35,736 bases of DNA. Origin: Alphaproteobacteria bacterium. GTDB taxonomy: Bacteria > Pseudomonadota > Alphaproteobacteria > Micavibrionales > Micavibrionaceae. The notes under the pieces were generated by a model. It was not told the origin of the DNA, made no database searches, and saw only the letters and a program-made list of their open reading frames with translations. The stretch lies in NCBI GenBank assembly GCA_002701555.1, contig NZVS01000072.1, forward strand, positions 1 to 35,736, in the 5' to 3' direction. Positions 1 through 7,901 of the stretch are shown piece by piece. A program made the position numbers and the translations under genes. Position 1 is the stretch's first letter; the number at the start of each line of letters is the position of its first letter.

Positions 1-44
1 TGGCATGCAAGAGGTCGTCGGTTCGATCCCGATTGGGTCCACCA
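1..44 (+). tRNA. tRNA-Ala(GGC), 3' part only
   Basis: The window begins inside the anticodon loop. Visible are the loop remainder TGGCAT (anticodon GGC), the 3' anticodon stem GCAAG, variable loop, a T arm with GTTCGATCC, the 3' acceptor strand, and an encoded CCA at 42-44. The anticodon arm matches the well-known tRNA-Ala(GGC) pattern. The 5' half lies outside the window, so the acceptor stem pairing cannot be checked. Confidence 0.88.
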
Positions 45-47
45 TTT
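28..47 (+). repeat. Direct repeat copy 1 (tRNA-Ala 3' end)
   Basis: These 20 bases run from the T-stem through CCA and three following bases. They recur exactly at 133-152. Exact duplication of a tRNA 3' end is the usual mark of a tyrosine-recombinase attachment site, but no integrase is present here. Confidence 0.75.
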
Positions 48-71
48 CCCCCTAAAATAAATAAGCAAAAA

Positions 72-93
72 CAATCGGGTGAATCGAACCGAC
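72..93 (-). repeat. Inverted partial copy of the tRNA T arm
   Basis: Read on the minus strand, 83-93 equals tRNA bases 17-27 and 72-79 equals tRNA bases 28-35, with three extra bases (80-82) between the blocks. A transcript running past the tRNA could pair this segment with the T arm through 19 base pairs and a three-base bulge. Function is unknown. Confidence 0.7.
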
Positions 94-132
94 CTAATTT
101 TCCGCACGCGCTGGGTGCGCTTCGCGGCATGG

Positions 133-152
133 CCCGATTGGGTCCACCATTT
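133..152 (+). repeat. Direct repeat copy 2 (tRNA-Ala 3' end)
   Basis: This is an exact 20-base copy of 28-47, including CCA, preceded by a GC-rich self-complementary stretch (102-127). No tRNA body precedes it, so it is not a second tRNA gene. It could be a remnant attachment site or a tRNA-derived repeat. Confidence 0.75.
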
Positions 153-216
153 TCTCTAAACTTTCTAAAAAGAAGTAGTAGAAATCACCATATAACTAAT
201 TATATAACTTAGCTAT

Positions 217-981
217 ATGTGGAACATTCTTACAAACCCCGCCTTTTTGACAGCCTCTTTTGTGCTGTTTCTGATTTGTTGCTTTCCAATTAAGCTCCAT
301 GCTTCAACTATCAGCTCTGTGGGTTCACCTAACGTTGAAAAAGATCGGCTAACTGCTGAGATAAGACAAGGCTATAGTCTTGATAATGAAGATGATGGCA
401 AGGGCGGGGAAGACCAGCGCCTGCGTTCCCGCTTCCATGTTGATTACGGTCTGACCGAGTATTACGCACCGCGTGTCGTGGTGTCCACCGATCGCCGGAA
501 GGGCGGTTCCGTGGAATTTGATACACTGACTTTTGAAAACAGATTTCAGCTTTTAAAGCAAAAAAACGCCCCTCTTGATTTTGGAATACGCCTTGGCTAC
601 TCCCTTCGCGATGGTGATAAAAAACCCGATCGCACTTATATAAACTTATATGAGAGAAAAGATATCGGAGAATGGCAATTCAGGGCGAACCAGCTTTTTT
701 CTCATGATATAGGGGAAGATGCGGGTGATGGCATTTCCGCAGAACTTCGTTTGCAGGCAACTTCCGAAGTTGCGGAAAATGTCGAGCTCGGCCTTGAAAG
801 CTTTAACGATTTCGGAAATCTGGCAGAGCAATCGGGCTATTCAGCGCAGCAACACAGCGCAGGGCCTGTTATAAAGGCCGGCCTTGGGGGCGGGTATGGT
901 CTGGAAACAGGATATCGTGCAGGTGTTAGCAAAAGCGCGCTGGACCACAGCTTCCGCATCTTTCTATCCAAAACATTTTAG
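217..981 (+). CDS. Putative outer-membrane beta-barrel protein, unknown function
   Basis: The 254-residue protein starts with a clear signal peptide, hydrophobic at about residues 8-25 with a likely cut after LHA near residue 29. The mature part lacks helices of membrane type and alternates polar and aromatic residues. It ends in SKTF, and a C-terminal phenylalanine is typical of substrates of the outer-membrane assembly machinery. No named family is recognised. No good Shine-Dalgarno sequence precedes the ATG; upstream is AT-rich with the heptamer TATAACT twice (191-197, 203-209). The start is supported by the signal peptide. A weak hairpin at 992-1007 follows. Barrel topology is an inference. 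Confidence 0.72.
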   Translation: MWNILTNPAFLTASFVLFLICCFPIKLHASTISSVGSPNVEKDRLTAEIRQGYSLDNEDDGKGGEDQRLRSRFHVDYGLTEYYAPRVVVSTDRRKGGSVEFDTLTFENRFQLLKQKNAPLDFGIRLGYSLRDGDKKPDRTYINLYERKDIGEWQFRANQLFSHDIGEDAGDGISAELRLQATSEVAENVELGLESFNDFGNLAEQSGYSAQQHSAGPVIKAGLGGGYGLETGYRAGVSKSALDHSFRIFLSKTF

Positions 982-991
982 GCACAGTCTT

Positions 992-1017
992 GAGGCCACA
1001 AGGCTTTCCCTATTTTT
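992..1017 (+). terminator. Weak candidate intrinsic terminator
   Basis: A six-pair stem (GAGGCC with GGCTTT, two G-U pairs) closes a four-base loop and is followed by CCC and then TATTTTT. It lies between the outer-membrane protein gene and the ABC exporter gene. The stem is short, so it may be inefficient. Confidence 0.35.
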
Positions 1018-1043
1018 AAAAACTATGATATTTTAAAAGCCTT

Positions 1044-2855
1044 ATGAAGGTTCCTTTCATCCCACACAGAGATAGATACAAGCTTGATTACAAAGCTGAA
1101 AAAACAGTCCCTCAGGACATGTTTTCGTATATCAAAATGGTTATGGCCAGAGATCCTGCAATGTGGATATATCTCATTATTACAGATGTACTTCATGCTG
1201 TACGCTACCCAATTGCTTTTGTCATTATGGGGATGGTGATAGACAGTTTGAGCGCAACGCCGGATAGCAATGCAATCCCAGCGGGTATATGGGCGATGGT
1301 TGCAACTTTATTCGCGGTTCTCTTGATCGGAGAGCTATGCCATCTAATACCGCACTATACATCTTTTGACTGGGTGAAAAGGGCAAGGCCCCAGCTGAGA
1401 TCGGATATGATGCTATATGCTATGGATCACCCCTTCACCTATTTTCAGGATCATTTTGCAGGGTCTCTTGCGAGGCGTATATCAGAGGGCGTTGAAAAAA
1501 TACCCGATTTGAACAGCCAGATAAGATGGGAGATTCTCCTTAACTTGGTTGGGATGGTAGTTTCAGGTTTGGTCCTTCTAGGCGTTTCATGGATATATAG
1601 CCTTATTATATTGACGTTTCTGATGTCGGTTGCCTTGCCGATCCTTTTCTATTTACGAAAAATGAAGGACAAAACAGAAGTTTTTTCATCGGCGCGCTCG
1701 GCCGTGTCCGGTCAGATTGTGGACACTTTGTCCAACATCTCGGTTGTTAAATCCTTTGCGAATGAGGGTTATGAAATGCGTGCGCATGAAGAAGTATCCG
1801 AGCGTGAGATGAAAGCCTGGCATAAAATGCTGCGTGTTTATCTGATGCTTGATAACTGGCGCAGGATCGCCCTTGTCTTATTTGGTGTGGCGATGATGTC
1901 GGCTTGTCTTTTGGGCTGGCAATATGGATTAATAACCATCGGTGAAATTGCAACAATAATGGGGCTTGCATTTTCTTTCACAAGCTATGCCTGGGCGATT
2001 AGCTTTGGAATAATACATACGTCACAATCATTCGGATATTTGAGCGATACACTGAAAACCATTGCAGTGCCGATTAATCTGAAGGACAGCGCCCTATCCG
2101 AAAAACTAAAAGTTACATCCGGTGACATAAACATAAGAAATCTCTCGTTCAAATACACAGATAGAAACGTTCTTGAACATTTGAACTTGCATATCAAGAG
2201 TGGAGAGAGGATCGGATTGGTCGGAATTTCCGGAGCGGGAAAAAGCACGCTTATTAACCTGATCCAGAGGATGTTTCCGGTGCCCGACGAGAGTATATTT
2301 ATAGATGGTCAGGACATTAACGCGGTTACACAAAAATCACTCAGACGAAGTATTGCGCTGATACCCCAGGATACATCAATGTTTCATCGAACGATCCGTG
2401 AAAATATCCGGTACGGAAATTTACATGCAACTGATGAAGAGGTGGCGCGCGCAGCAGAGCTTGCCAACGCGCACGAATTCATAACAACCTTACCCCAAAG
2501 CTATGACACAAAGGTTGGTGAGCGCGGTGTTAAATTATCAGGCGGACAAAGGCAAAGAATTGCCATTGCCCGTGCCCTTTTAAAAGACGCGCCTATTCTG
2601 ATCCTGGATGAGGCCACATCAGCGCTTGATACCCATAGCGAAAGGCTCATTCAGAAAAGCCTGGAAAATCTGATGAAGGGTAAAACCGTTATTGCCATTG
2701 CGCACCGCCTTTCAACAATTGCCAATCTGGACAGAATTGTGGTGATGGAGCATGGTCGAATTGTGGAGGAAGGTACGCATCAGGAGCTGTTGGATCGCAA
2801 GGGTCTTTATGCTGAGCTTTGGGCCATGCAAACTGACGGATTTCTGCCGGAGTAA
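1044..2855 (+). CDS. ABC exporter, fused permease and ATPase (MsbA-like)
   Basis: This 603-residue half-transporter has an N-terminal transmembrane domain of about six helices (roughly residues 35-335) and a C-terminal ATPase. Visible ATPase motifs are Walker A GISGAGKST near residue 393, signature LSGGQ near 498, Walker B ILILDE near 517 and the switch histidine in IAHRL near 552. Length and order fit type IV exporters that act as homodimers in the inner membrane, including MsbA and drug or lipid exporters. The substrate cannot be told from sequence. It ends three bases from the convergent LpxR-like gene, so a lipid A link is possible but unproven. Confidence 0.92.
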   Translation: MKVPFIPHRDRYKLDYKAEKTVPQDMFSYIKMVMARDPAMWIYLIITDVLHAVRYPIAFVIMGMVIDSLSATPDSNAIPAGIWAMVATLFAVLLIGELCHLIPHYTSFDWVKRARPQLRSDMMLYAMDHPFTYFQDHFAGSLARRISEGVEKIPDLNSQIRWEILLNLVGMVVSGLVLLGVSWIYSLIILTFLMSVALPILFYLRKMKDKTEVFSSARSAVSGQIVDTLSNISVVKSFANEGYEMRAHEEVSEREMKAWHKMLRVYLMLDNWRRIALVLFGVAMMSACLLGWQYGLITIGEIATIMGLAFSFTSYAWAISFGIIHTSQSFGYLSDTLKTIAVPINLKDSALSEKLKVTSGDINIRNLSFKYTDRNVLEHLNLHIKSGERIGLVGISGAGKSTLINLIQRMFPVPDESIFIDGQDINAVTQKSLRRSIALIPQDTSMFHRTIRENIRYGNLHATDEEVARAAELANAHEFITTLPQSYDTKVGERGVKLSGGQRQRIAIARALLKDAPILILDEATSALDTHSERLIQKSLENLMKGKTVIAIAHRLSTIANLDRIVVMEHGRIVEEGTHQELLDRKGLYAELWAMQTDGFLPE

Positions 2856-2858
2856 TTA

Positions 2859-3917
2859 TCAAAATCTTTTCGAGAGACTGACCGCGCCAAAAACCTGACC
2901 TTTGTCTTGGGTTTCGAACTCTTCTGTTCGATAGACCACTGTGTAGGCGAGCTTTATATCATCAAATGTAAAACCCAAACCAAGATTGGCATCTGCCACG
3001 AAGATATTTTTATCAACGCTATGGGAATCTTTAAAAGTATTGCCATCAAGGAATATATTGCGCCCTACTGCACGCCCGTCCACACCGCCAAAAACCTGCC
3101 AGGAAAATCCGCTTTTTGGGATATTATAAAACCCTGTCCCCGGCTGTGACGGGCGCACTCGCAAAGGCGCATCCTGCCAAATATCTTCCGTTGGGGTTAG
3201 TTGAAATGATAATCCTGCGCTGGCATGGGTGTAAACATTACCAAGTGTTACTCCGGCATTAGGCATTGCTGAAAAGTTTAGCGGACCGATATCGGCCGTT
3301 ACTGCTTGCGGCCAACGGCGCTCCCACGATAAAACGACGCCCGGCTCAAAATCCAGCTGATTGTCCCACCCTTCGGGGTCGGGTGAATTTATGAGTTTGT
3401 GAACGACTTTTTGTGTCGGTTCACCCAAAGCTTCCGGTCCCACCACACCTAAAGACAGCTCTACAATATCATTATGGTTTTCAGTAAGGGTTGATAAACC
3501 TATAGAGCCGTAAGCCCAAGCTGCCCAGGGGCGGTCATCATCAGCCTGGACTTCGCTGGTGATGTCCTCGGGTGTATAAAGGTTTTGGCCCAGCGAATAA
3601 TAAACACTTGTCGTATGGTTGATATCAAAATCAGGAATAGGTTTGGCAACTGAACGTGCCCATTCCGGCAAATCAGCATTTATATCAAAATATGATAAGC
3701 GCACACCGCTTGTATAATTCTGGTCCGTACCGCCACCACCAATGGAATCATTTTCAATAGCAATAGTAATAATCTTGTCCTTGTCCGAGAAAGCTTCCTC
3801 TTCGGGGAAACTTTCAGAGATCGTGGGCTCTGGAGCATCATATGCATTCTGGGCATACGCCGTTACCGTAAGTGAATTAACGGCCAAAATAAATGTTAGG
3901 ATCGGGATTAGTTTCAT
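2859..3917 (-). CDS. lpxR: LpxR-like outer-membrane lipid A 3'-O-deacylase
   Basis: The 352-residue protein has a signal peptide (cut near AYAQ, residue 23) and family landmarks of LpxR (DUF2219): ENDSIGGGGTDQNYTSG at about 55-71 with the Asn-Asp pair N56-D57, GQNLYTPED near 110, DDRPWAAW near 127, and QKVVH with H173, the likely catalytic histidine. It ends in SKRF, the terminal phenylalanine expected of a barrel. Characterised LpxR enzymes remove the 3' acyloxyacyl group of lipid A at the outer leaflet, with calcium. The sequence suggests an intact enzyme. The activity assignment is by family. Confidence 0.85.
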   Translation of the reverse strand: MKLIPILTFILAVNSLTVTAYAQNAYDAPEPTISESFPEEEAFSDKDKIITIAIENDSIGGGGTDQNYTSGVRLSYFDINADLPEWARSVAKPIPDFDINHTTSVYYSLGQNLYTPEDITSEVQADDDRPWAAWAYGSIGLSTLTENHNDIVELSLGVVGPEALGEPTQKVVHKLINSPDPEGWDNQLDFEPGVVLSWERRWPQAVTADIGPLNFSAMPNAGVTLGNVYTHASAGLSFQLTPTEDIWQDAPLRVRPSQPGTGFYNIPKSGFSWQVFGGVDGRAVGRNIFLDGNTFKDSHSVDKNIFVADANLGLGFTFDDIKLAYTVVYRTEEFETQDKGQVFGAVSLSKRF

Positions 3918-4013
3918 GACGCATAAACCTGTTCTGATAAGCTTAGTTCCATTGATTGGAAAATAATATCTTTTTACACTTCAAAAACCAGTAATAAAAT
4001 AGTATCTGTAGTA

Positions 4014-4041
4014 TTTACGGGCTTTATAAAGTCGGTATAGT
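4014..4041 (+). promoter_or_regulatory. Candidate promoter for the entericidin-like gene
   Basis: TTTACG at 4014-4019 and TATAGT at 4036-4041 are separated by 16 bases, 45 bases before the GTG start. The match to the sigma-70 consensus is partial. Confidence 0.3.
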
Positions 4042-4085
4042 ATCATCTTTACAACAAAATACTCTACAGGTTTAAGGAGAGGAAT

Positions 4086-4292
4086 GTGACAAGGTTTTTA
4101 GCACTTATTCTTTGTGTGTCTGCTTTAACAGTATCTGCAGGCTGTCAGAATACTGTTCAGGGTTTCGGTCAGGATCTTGAGAAGGCGGGGAAGAAAATAC
4201 AAGGGGATCCAAACACAAAAACAAGTACGTCGACAACGACGCGCTCTACAACCACATATTCATCTAACCCCACCTATGGCGACGTATATTAG
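4086..4292 (+). CDS. Entericidin EcnA/B-like small lipoprotein
   Basis: The 68-residue protein has a lipoprotein signal peptide ending SAGC, with C20 as the likely lipidated residue. It is followed by NTVQGFGQDLEKAGKKIQ, the conserved entericidin segment. The C-terminal half is an unusual Ser/Thr-rich tail (TSTSTTTRSTTT) not found in the short enterobacterial forms. The start is GTG: the overlapping ATG at 4084 is followed at once by TGA, and AAGGAG at 4074-4079 lies six bases upstream of the GTG. Entericidins are membrane-active lipoproteins linked to stress lysis. Only one copy is present here, without the paired antidote gene known from enterobacteria. Confidence 0.82.
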   Translation: MTRFLALILCVSALTVSAGCQNTVQGFGQDLEKAGKKIQGDPNTKTSTSTTTRSTTTYSSNPTYGDVY

Positions 4293-4335
4293 AAGCATGT
4301 AACGCCGCAAGGCATTAAAAAAGGGAGAAGGAATA

Positions 4336-4656
4336 ATGACGAGATTAATAATATTGGCGACCATTATGGTTTTAGCAGCACCTGCTGTAGCGAATGCACA
4401 AAGCGGGGAAGCACAGGTGGAAAGTAAAAAAAGACTTCCCCTGAGCCAGGAAGAGCGTGAAGAGCGCGAGCTTGAGCGAGTCTACGGAACACAGGTTGAG
4501 CGCGACAATATGACTCGCGGCGGCAATGATAGATCAACGTTTGACCGTTATGGTGATGGCAGGCTTGGTACTTTTCAAAACGCGAACGAGACGGACCGCA
4601 ATCTAGAAGAAAGCGATGCGATAGGCATTAACTTGCGCTTGTTTGAGTTTGAATAA
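4336..4656 (+). CDS. Small exported protein, unknown function
   Basis: The 106-residue protein has a signal peptide with a likely cut after ANA (AVANAQ, near residue 21). The mature part is highly charged (EEREERELERVYG) and rich in Asp, Asn and Arg, and no domain is recognised. A strong ribosome site (GGGAGAAGGA) precedes the ATG. It lies 43 bases after the entericidin-like gene on the same strand and could be co-transcribed. Its last 29 bases overlap the 3' end of the convergent glycosyltransferase gene. Confidence 0.7.
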   Translation: MTRLIILATIMVLAAPAVANAQSGEAQVESKKRLPLSQEEREERELERVYGTQVERDNMTRGGNDRSTFDRYGDGRLGTFQNANETDRNLEESDAIGINLRLFEFE

Positions 4657-5761
4657 AATCCCTAATTTTAATGGCGCGCTTGTTCCAGCTGTAAATATCC
4701 TGGATATCTTTTTCTCCCTCTAGTCCCATGGCCTGGCGCAAGGCTGTTGATTTACCAACATGGCATATCGCCTCCACCCATCTATTGGTATCGGAGGGTG
4801 GCACAAGCGTAGCATTGCGGCCATGGGAAAGTATCTCGCGCAAAACAGGAAGATCGGAAGCAATAATTGCTTTTCCTGCAGCCATATATTCAAACAATTT
4901 CATCGGCGAAATCCAACGCGATATGTCGGCCCCCGTTCCGATTTTTATAGTTTCCTGATAAGGGGCAAGAACAACATCAAATTTTGCAAGATAGGCATTC
5001 ATTTGTGAATGCGGTTTGTTTCCATGCATATAAAGGTTTTCGGGCGGCCTTTGCGCTTTCCAGTATTTTAGGTCGGCGGGCGATCCGCCCACAACATGGA
5101 AATCCATTTCAGGCAGCAGGCTGGCAACGCTCATTATAACTTCCATGCCGCGCCCCTTATGCAAGGATCCTGTATATCCAATCTGCCTTGCATCTTTGCG
5201 ACCGGCCCAGTCCTTTGCGGGGATACCCCTTGGGTTGCGCTCTGTCACATCTGCCCCATCATGTGCGACCAGGACCGGCCCACTATAGTCTGGAAAGGCT
5301 TTGAGAAAGTCTAATTTTAGCCCCTCAGATATTACGATAAGGCCTTTAAATGATTTCCTGCGAAGTAATTTTTTGGTCAAATATCTCTGTATTTTGCCCT
5401 TTGGCACCTGATGGGCTTCGTAAAAAACGGGTTCATTTGAAAAAGATAATAAATATAGCCCAACTATATCGCGACCGTAAAAGACTTGCGGCGCTGGTAT
5501 CAAACCAATTTTGAAAAACAATGAGCTGAGCCTTGCGAGTCCTGATAGATAAGGGGTTGTCCCAAGCGGAGAGCGGACAAGTCTGAAGTTTTCTTTGACT
5601 CCGTAATAGGAATAGGGATTGTCTTTTGTTTTTCCCCGCTTGCCAAAAAGAGAAACATCAAAATCAGGTAGACGCGCAAGAGCCTGGCACATTTTCATCA
5701 CATGGACGGCGTTTGCCTTGGAAGACGGGATAGTTGATCCTGATATATATGATAGTTTCAT
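4628..5761 (-). CDS. Glycosyltransferase, GT4-like (GT-B fold)
   Basis: This 377-residue protein has the two Rossmann-like halves of a GT-B enzyme. The N-terminal acceptor half opens with MKLSYISGSTIPSSKANAVH. The C-terminal half holds GYTGSLHKGRGMEV near 194 and SPMKLFEYMAAGKAIIASDL near 285, the nucleotide-sugar binding region with the conserved glutamate. Such enzymes transfer a sugar from a nucleotide donor to a growing surface glycan at the cytoplasmic face of the inner membrane. Donor and acceptor are not predictable. It is divergent from the gene cluster starting with mscS, about 110 bases away, and may serve the same glycan as the flippase there. Confidence 0.87.
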   Translation of the reverse strand: MKLSYISGSTIPSSKANAVHVMKMCQALARLPDFDVSLFGKRGKTKDNPYSYYGVKENFRLVRSPLGTTPYLSGLARLSSLFFKIGLIPAPQVFYGRDIVGLYLLSFSNEPVFYEAHQVPKGKIQRYLTKKLLRRKSFKGLIVISEGLKLDFLKAFPDYSGPVLVAHDGADVTERNPRGIPAKDWAGRKDARQIGYTGSLHKGRGMEVIMSVASLLPEMDFHVVGGSPADLKYWKAQRPPENLYMHGNKPHSQMNAYLAKFDVVLAPYQETIKIGTGADISRWISPMKLFEYMAAGKAIIASDLPVLREILSHGRNATLVPPSDTNRWVEAICHVGKSTALRQAMGLEGEKDIQDIYSWNKRAIKIRDFIQTQTSAS

Positions 5762-5801
5762 AACTATAATCTAAGACATATAAACTAAATTTTAAATGCT
5801 C

Positions 5802-5830
5802 TTGAAAATTTACCCCCAAAGTCGCAAAAT
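5802..5830 (+). promoter_or_regulatory. Candidate promoter for the mscS-flippase cluster
   Basis: TTGAAA at 5802-5807 and CAAAAT at 5825-5830 are spaced by 17 bases, 45 bases before the chosen mscS start. It is the best sigma-70-like match in the divergent gap. Confidence 0.35.
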
Positions 5831-5864
5831 CACACACAAGCTGATCTAATAATAAGCCACGCGC

Positions 5865-5868
5865 AGGA
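5865..5868 (+). promoter_or_regulatory. Ribosome site deciding the mscS start
   Basis: AGGA ends one base before the ATG at 5870, too close to serve it, but seven bases before the ATG at 5876. This favours the second ATG. Confidence 0.5.
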
Positions 5869-5875
5869 TATGCAA

Positions 5876-6925
5876 ATGCCAGACAAAAAGATTTCTAAGA
5901 AAAAACAGATGAAGGGCCCAAAAGCATTTTGGGGAAAGGTTTTGAAACCAGGACTCCTATCAGCAAATATTCTTCTTGTCCTTATGATCGGTGGGATCTT
6001 CGTGATGTCCCATTTCGGTATAACACCGCAGATCAAAGAAGTTTTTTCAAAACCTCAATACACATACCAGATTGGGGATAGCGAAATAACAGCTTATCTG
6101 GTTATGAAATCTATTATTACCGCAATTATAATATTCTGGCTTGCTGCAATATTAAGCGCCTTTGGAGAGCGCCGCATTGGAAAAATAAGCAGGATACGCG
6201 CATCGAGCCGTGTACTTTTCACCAAGATATTCCAGATAGCGATTTATATAATAGCTTTTCTTATAGGCATGGACGTAATCGGTATTGATCTAACCACTTT
6301 GACTGTTTTCTCAGGCGCGGTTGGTATAGGGCTCGGATTTGGCCTGCAAAAAATCGCATCGAATTTTATAAGCGGTCTTATTTTGTTAATGGAGCGCGCT
6401 ATAGAGGTGGGTGATTTAATAGAGCTTGACGGGAATACGACCGGTTTTGTCCGTAAGAACAGTGCGAGACACACTCTTATTGAAACATTGGAAGGTCGCG
6501 AAATTATGGTACCCAACGAAGATTTCATCACCAACCGCGTAATCAACTGGACGTATTCAAACACCAAGGCGAGGATTGATGTGGCTGTCGGAGTTTCTTA
6601 CAATTCAGACCTTGAGCTCGTTCAAAGACTTATTACAGAGGCTGCTCTTGAGCACCCTTTGTGCTCAAAAGATCCGGCGCCAAATTGTTTTCTTCGAAAC
6701 TTCAACTCTTCCTCGGTTGATTTTCTCCTTTTATTTTGGGTGGATGACGTGACGAAGGGTCGCTGGATGCCGCAAAGCGAGGTTATGTTTACAATTTGGA
6801 AAAAATTTAAAGAGAATGGAGTGGAGATACCATTTCCACAGCAGGACTTGCACCTTGTATCTGCGCCCGGTCTTAATCTCGTAAAAAACGAAAACATTGG
6901 TCAGGATGAAATAGATGACGCATGA
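5876..6925 (+). CDS. MscS-family mechanosensitive channel
   Basis: The 349-residue protein has a basic, lysine-rich N-terminus, then membrane helices at about 24-47, 72-96 and 110-132. The pore-lining helix follows with the Gly/Ala-rich stretch SGAVGIGLGFGLQKIASNF, then the beta-domain start RAIEVGDLIEL and a cytoplasmic alpha-beta domain. MscS-type channels open under membrane tension and release solutes during hypo-osmotic shock. Length is close to the simple MscS architecture plus a modest N-terminal extension. The last 11 bases overlap the next gene, so translation is probably coupled. An in-frame ATG six bases earlier is possible. Confidence 0.9.
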   Translation: MPDKKISKKKQMKGPKAFWGKVLKPGLLSANILLVLMIGGIFVMSHFGITPQIKEVFSKPQYTYQIGDSEITAYLVMKSIITAIIIFWLAAILSAFGERRIGKISRIRASSRVLFTKIFQIAIYIIAFLIGMDVIGIDLTTLTVFSGAVGIGLGFGLQKIASNFISGLILLMERAIEVGDLIELDGNTTGFVRKNSARHTLIETLEGREIMVPNEDFITNRVINWTYSNTKARIDVAVGVSYNSDLELVQRLITEAALEHPLCSKDPAPNCFLRNFNSSSVDFLLLFWVDDVTKGRWMPQSEVMFTIWKKFKENGVEIPFPQQDLHLVSAPGLNLVKNENIGQDEIDDA

Positions 6926-7889
6926 TTTTATACTTCAATCCTGGGCCTTTGACGGAAAAGGCGCGGGACGTCCAATCGACAAAAAGACGATATCTGAACA
7001 CGTTGAAGGGAAACAACTTGCATGGGTACATTTGGATGTAAACGCAGAAGAGACAAAAAGCTGGATTAAGGACGAGGTATCTTATCTTGATCCGGTCATT
7101 ATAGACGCCTTGCTTACAAAAGATACGCGCCCGCGAATGATGGAAATCGATAACGGCTTTCTTATCATTTTGCGCGGTGTCAACATGAATCCGGGTGCCG
7201 AGCCAGAGGACATGGTGTCGATCCGCATGTGGATCGATCCGCACAGAATAATTACTTTGCAGCGCCGTCCCCTGAAAACCGTATCAGATATCGCGGAAAA
7301 ATTGTCGCAGGGTCGCGGGCCTAGAGACCAAGGTGATTTTCTAACAATGATATGCGCCCACCTGTTTGACTACATAGACACGGCGCTTGGTGATTTGGGT
7401 GAGCGGACGGATGATATTGAGGAATATATAATGGATGAGCCGGACGCAGCTTTCCGTGAAAAGATTAACGAAATCAGGAAAGAAGCGATAGTTTTCAAAC
7501 GCTATATACAACCACAAAGAGATGTAATCGCACAGCTTAGGGCCAGTGAAATGTCCTGGTTGAGTGCGCATGATCGCCAAGGTTTGCAGGAAAGCTATAA
7601 CCATCTTGTGCGCTATGTAGAAGATTTGGACACTGTTCGCGAGCGAGCGCAGATTGTAAAGGAAGAGCTGAACACAGTTCTTTCCGACCAATTGAACAAA
7701 AATCTTTACATACTTTCTGTGATTGCAGCCATTTTTCTTCCACTTGGTTTTTTAACTGGCTTGTTCGGCATCAATATTGGTGGAATGCCGGGTGTTGAAA
7801 ATGTTCATGCTTTCTGGATTTTTTGCGGCTTCCTGACGGCCGTTACCTTATTACAGGTCATAATATTTAAAATTATGCGGTGGTTTTAA
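6915..7889 (+). CDS. zntB: ZntB/CorA-family divalent cation transporter
   Basis: The 324-residue protein has the CorA plan: a long soluble N-terminal domain, a long stalk helix (about 195-265) and two C-terminal membrane helices. The helix boundary carries GLFGINIGGMPG, matching the GxN signature; the following GGMPG is closer to ZntB than to the GMN of magnesium CorA. ZntB exports or imports zinc depending on the species studied, so direction is not assigned. It overlaps mscS by 11 bases and precedes the flippase by 12, so it sits inside a transcription unit. Confidence 0.85.
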   Translation: MTHDFILQSWAFDGKGAGRPIDKKTISEHVEGKQLAWVHLDVNAEETKSWIKDEVSYLDPVIIDALLTKDTRPRMMEIDNGFLIILRGVNMNPGAEPEDMVSIRMWIDPHRIITLQRRPLKTVSDIAEKLSQGRGPRDQGDFLTMICAHLFDYIDTALGDLGERTDDIEEYIMDEPDAAFREKINEIRKEAIVFKRYIQPQRDVIAQLRASEMSWLSAHDRQGLQESYNHLVRYVEDLDTVRERAQIVKEELNTVLSDQLNKNLYILSVIAAIFLPLGFLTGLFGINIGGMPGVENVHAFWIFCGFLTAVTLLQVIIFKIMRWF

Positions 7890-7901
7890 TAGGTTTTACC
7901 A

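Noticed and set aside
1..216. A second tRNA gene at 133-152
   Set aside because: Only the 3' end is duplicated; no acceptor 5' strand, D arm or anticodon arm precedes it.
4300..4330. Hairpin GCC-GCAA-GGC followed by A-rich sequence as terminator
   Set aside because: The stem has only three pairs and no T-run follows.
6873..7244. 123-residue open frame on the minus strand
   Set aside because: It lies entirely opposite mscS and zntB coding sequence and encodes no domain; it is a shadow.
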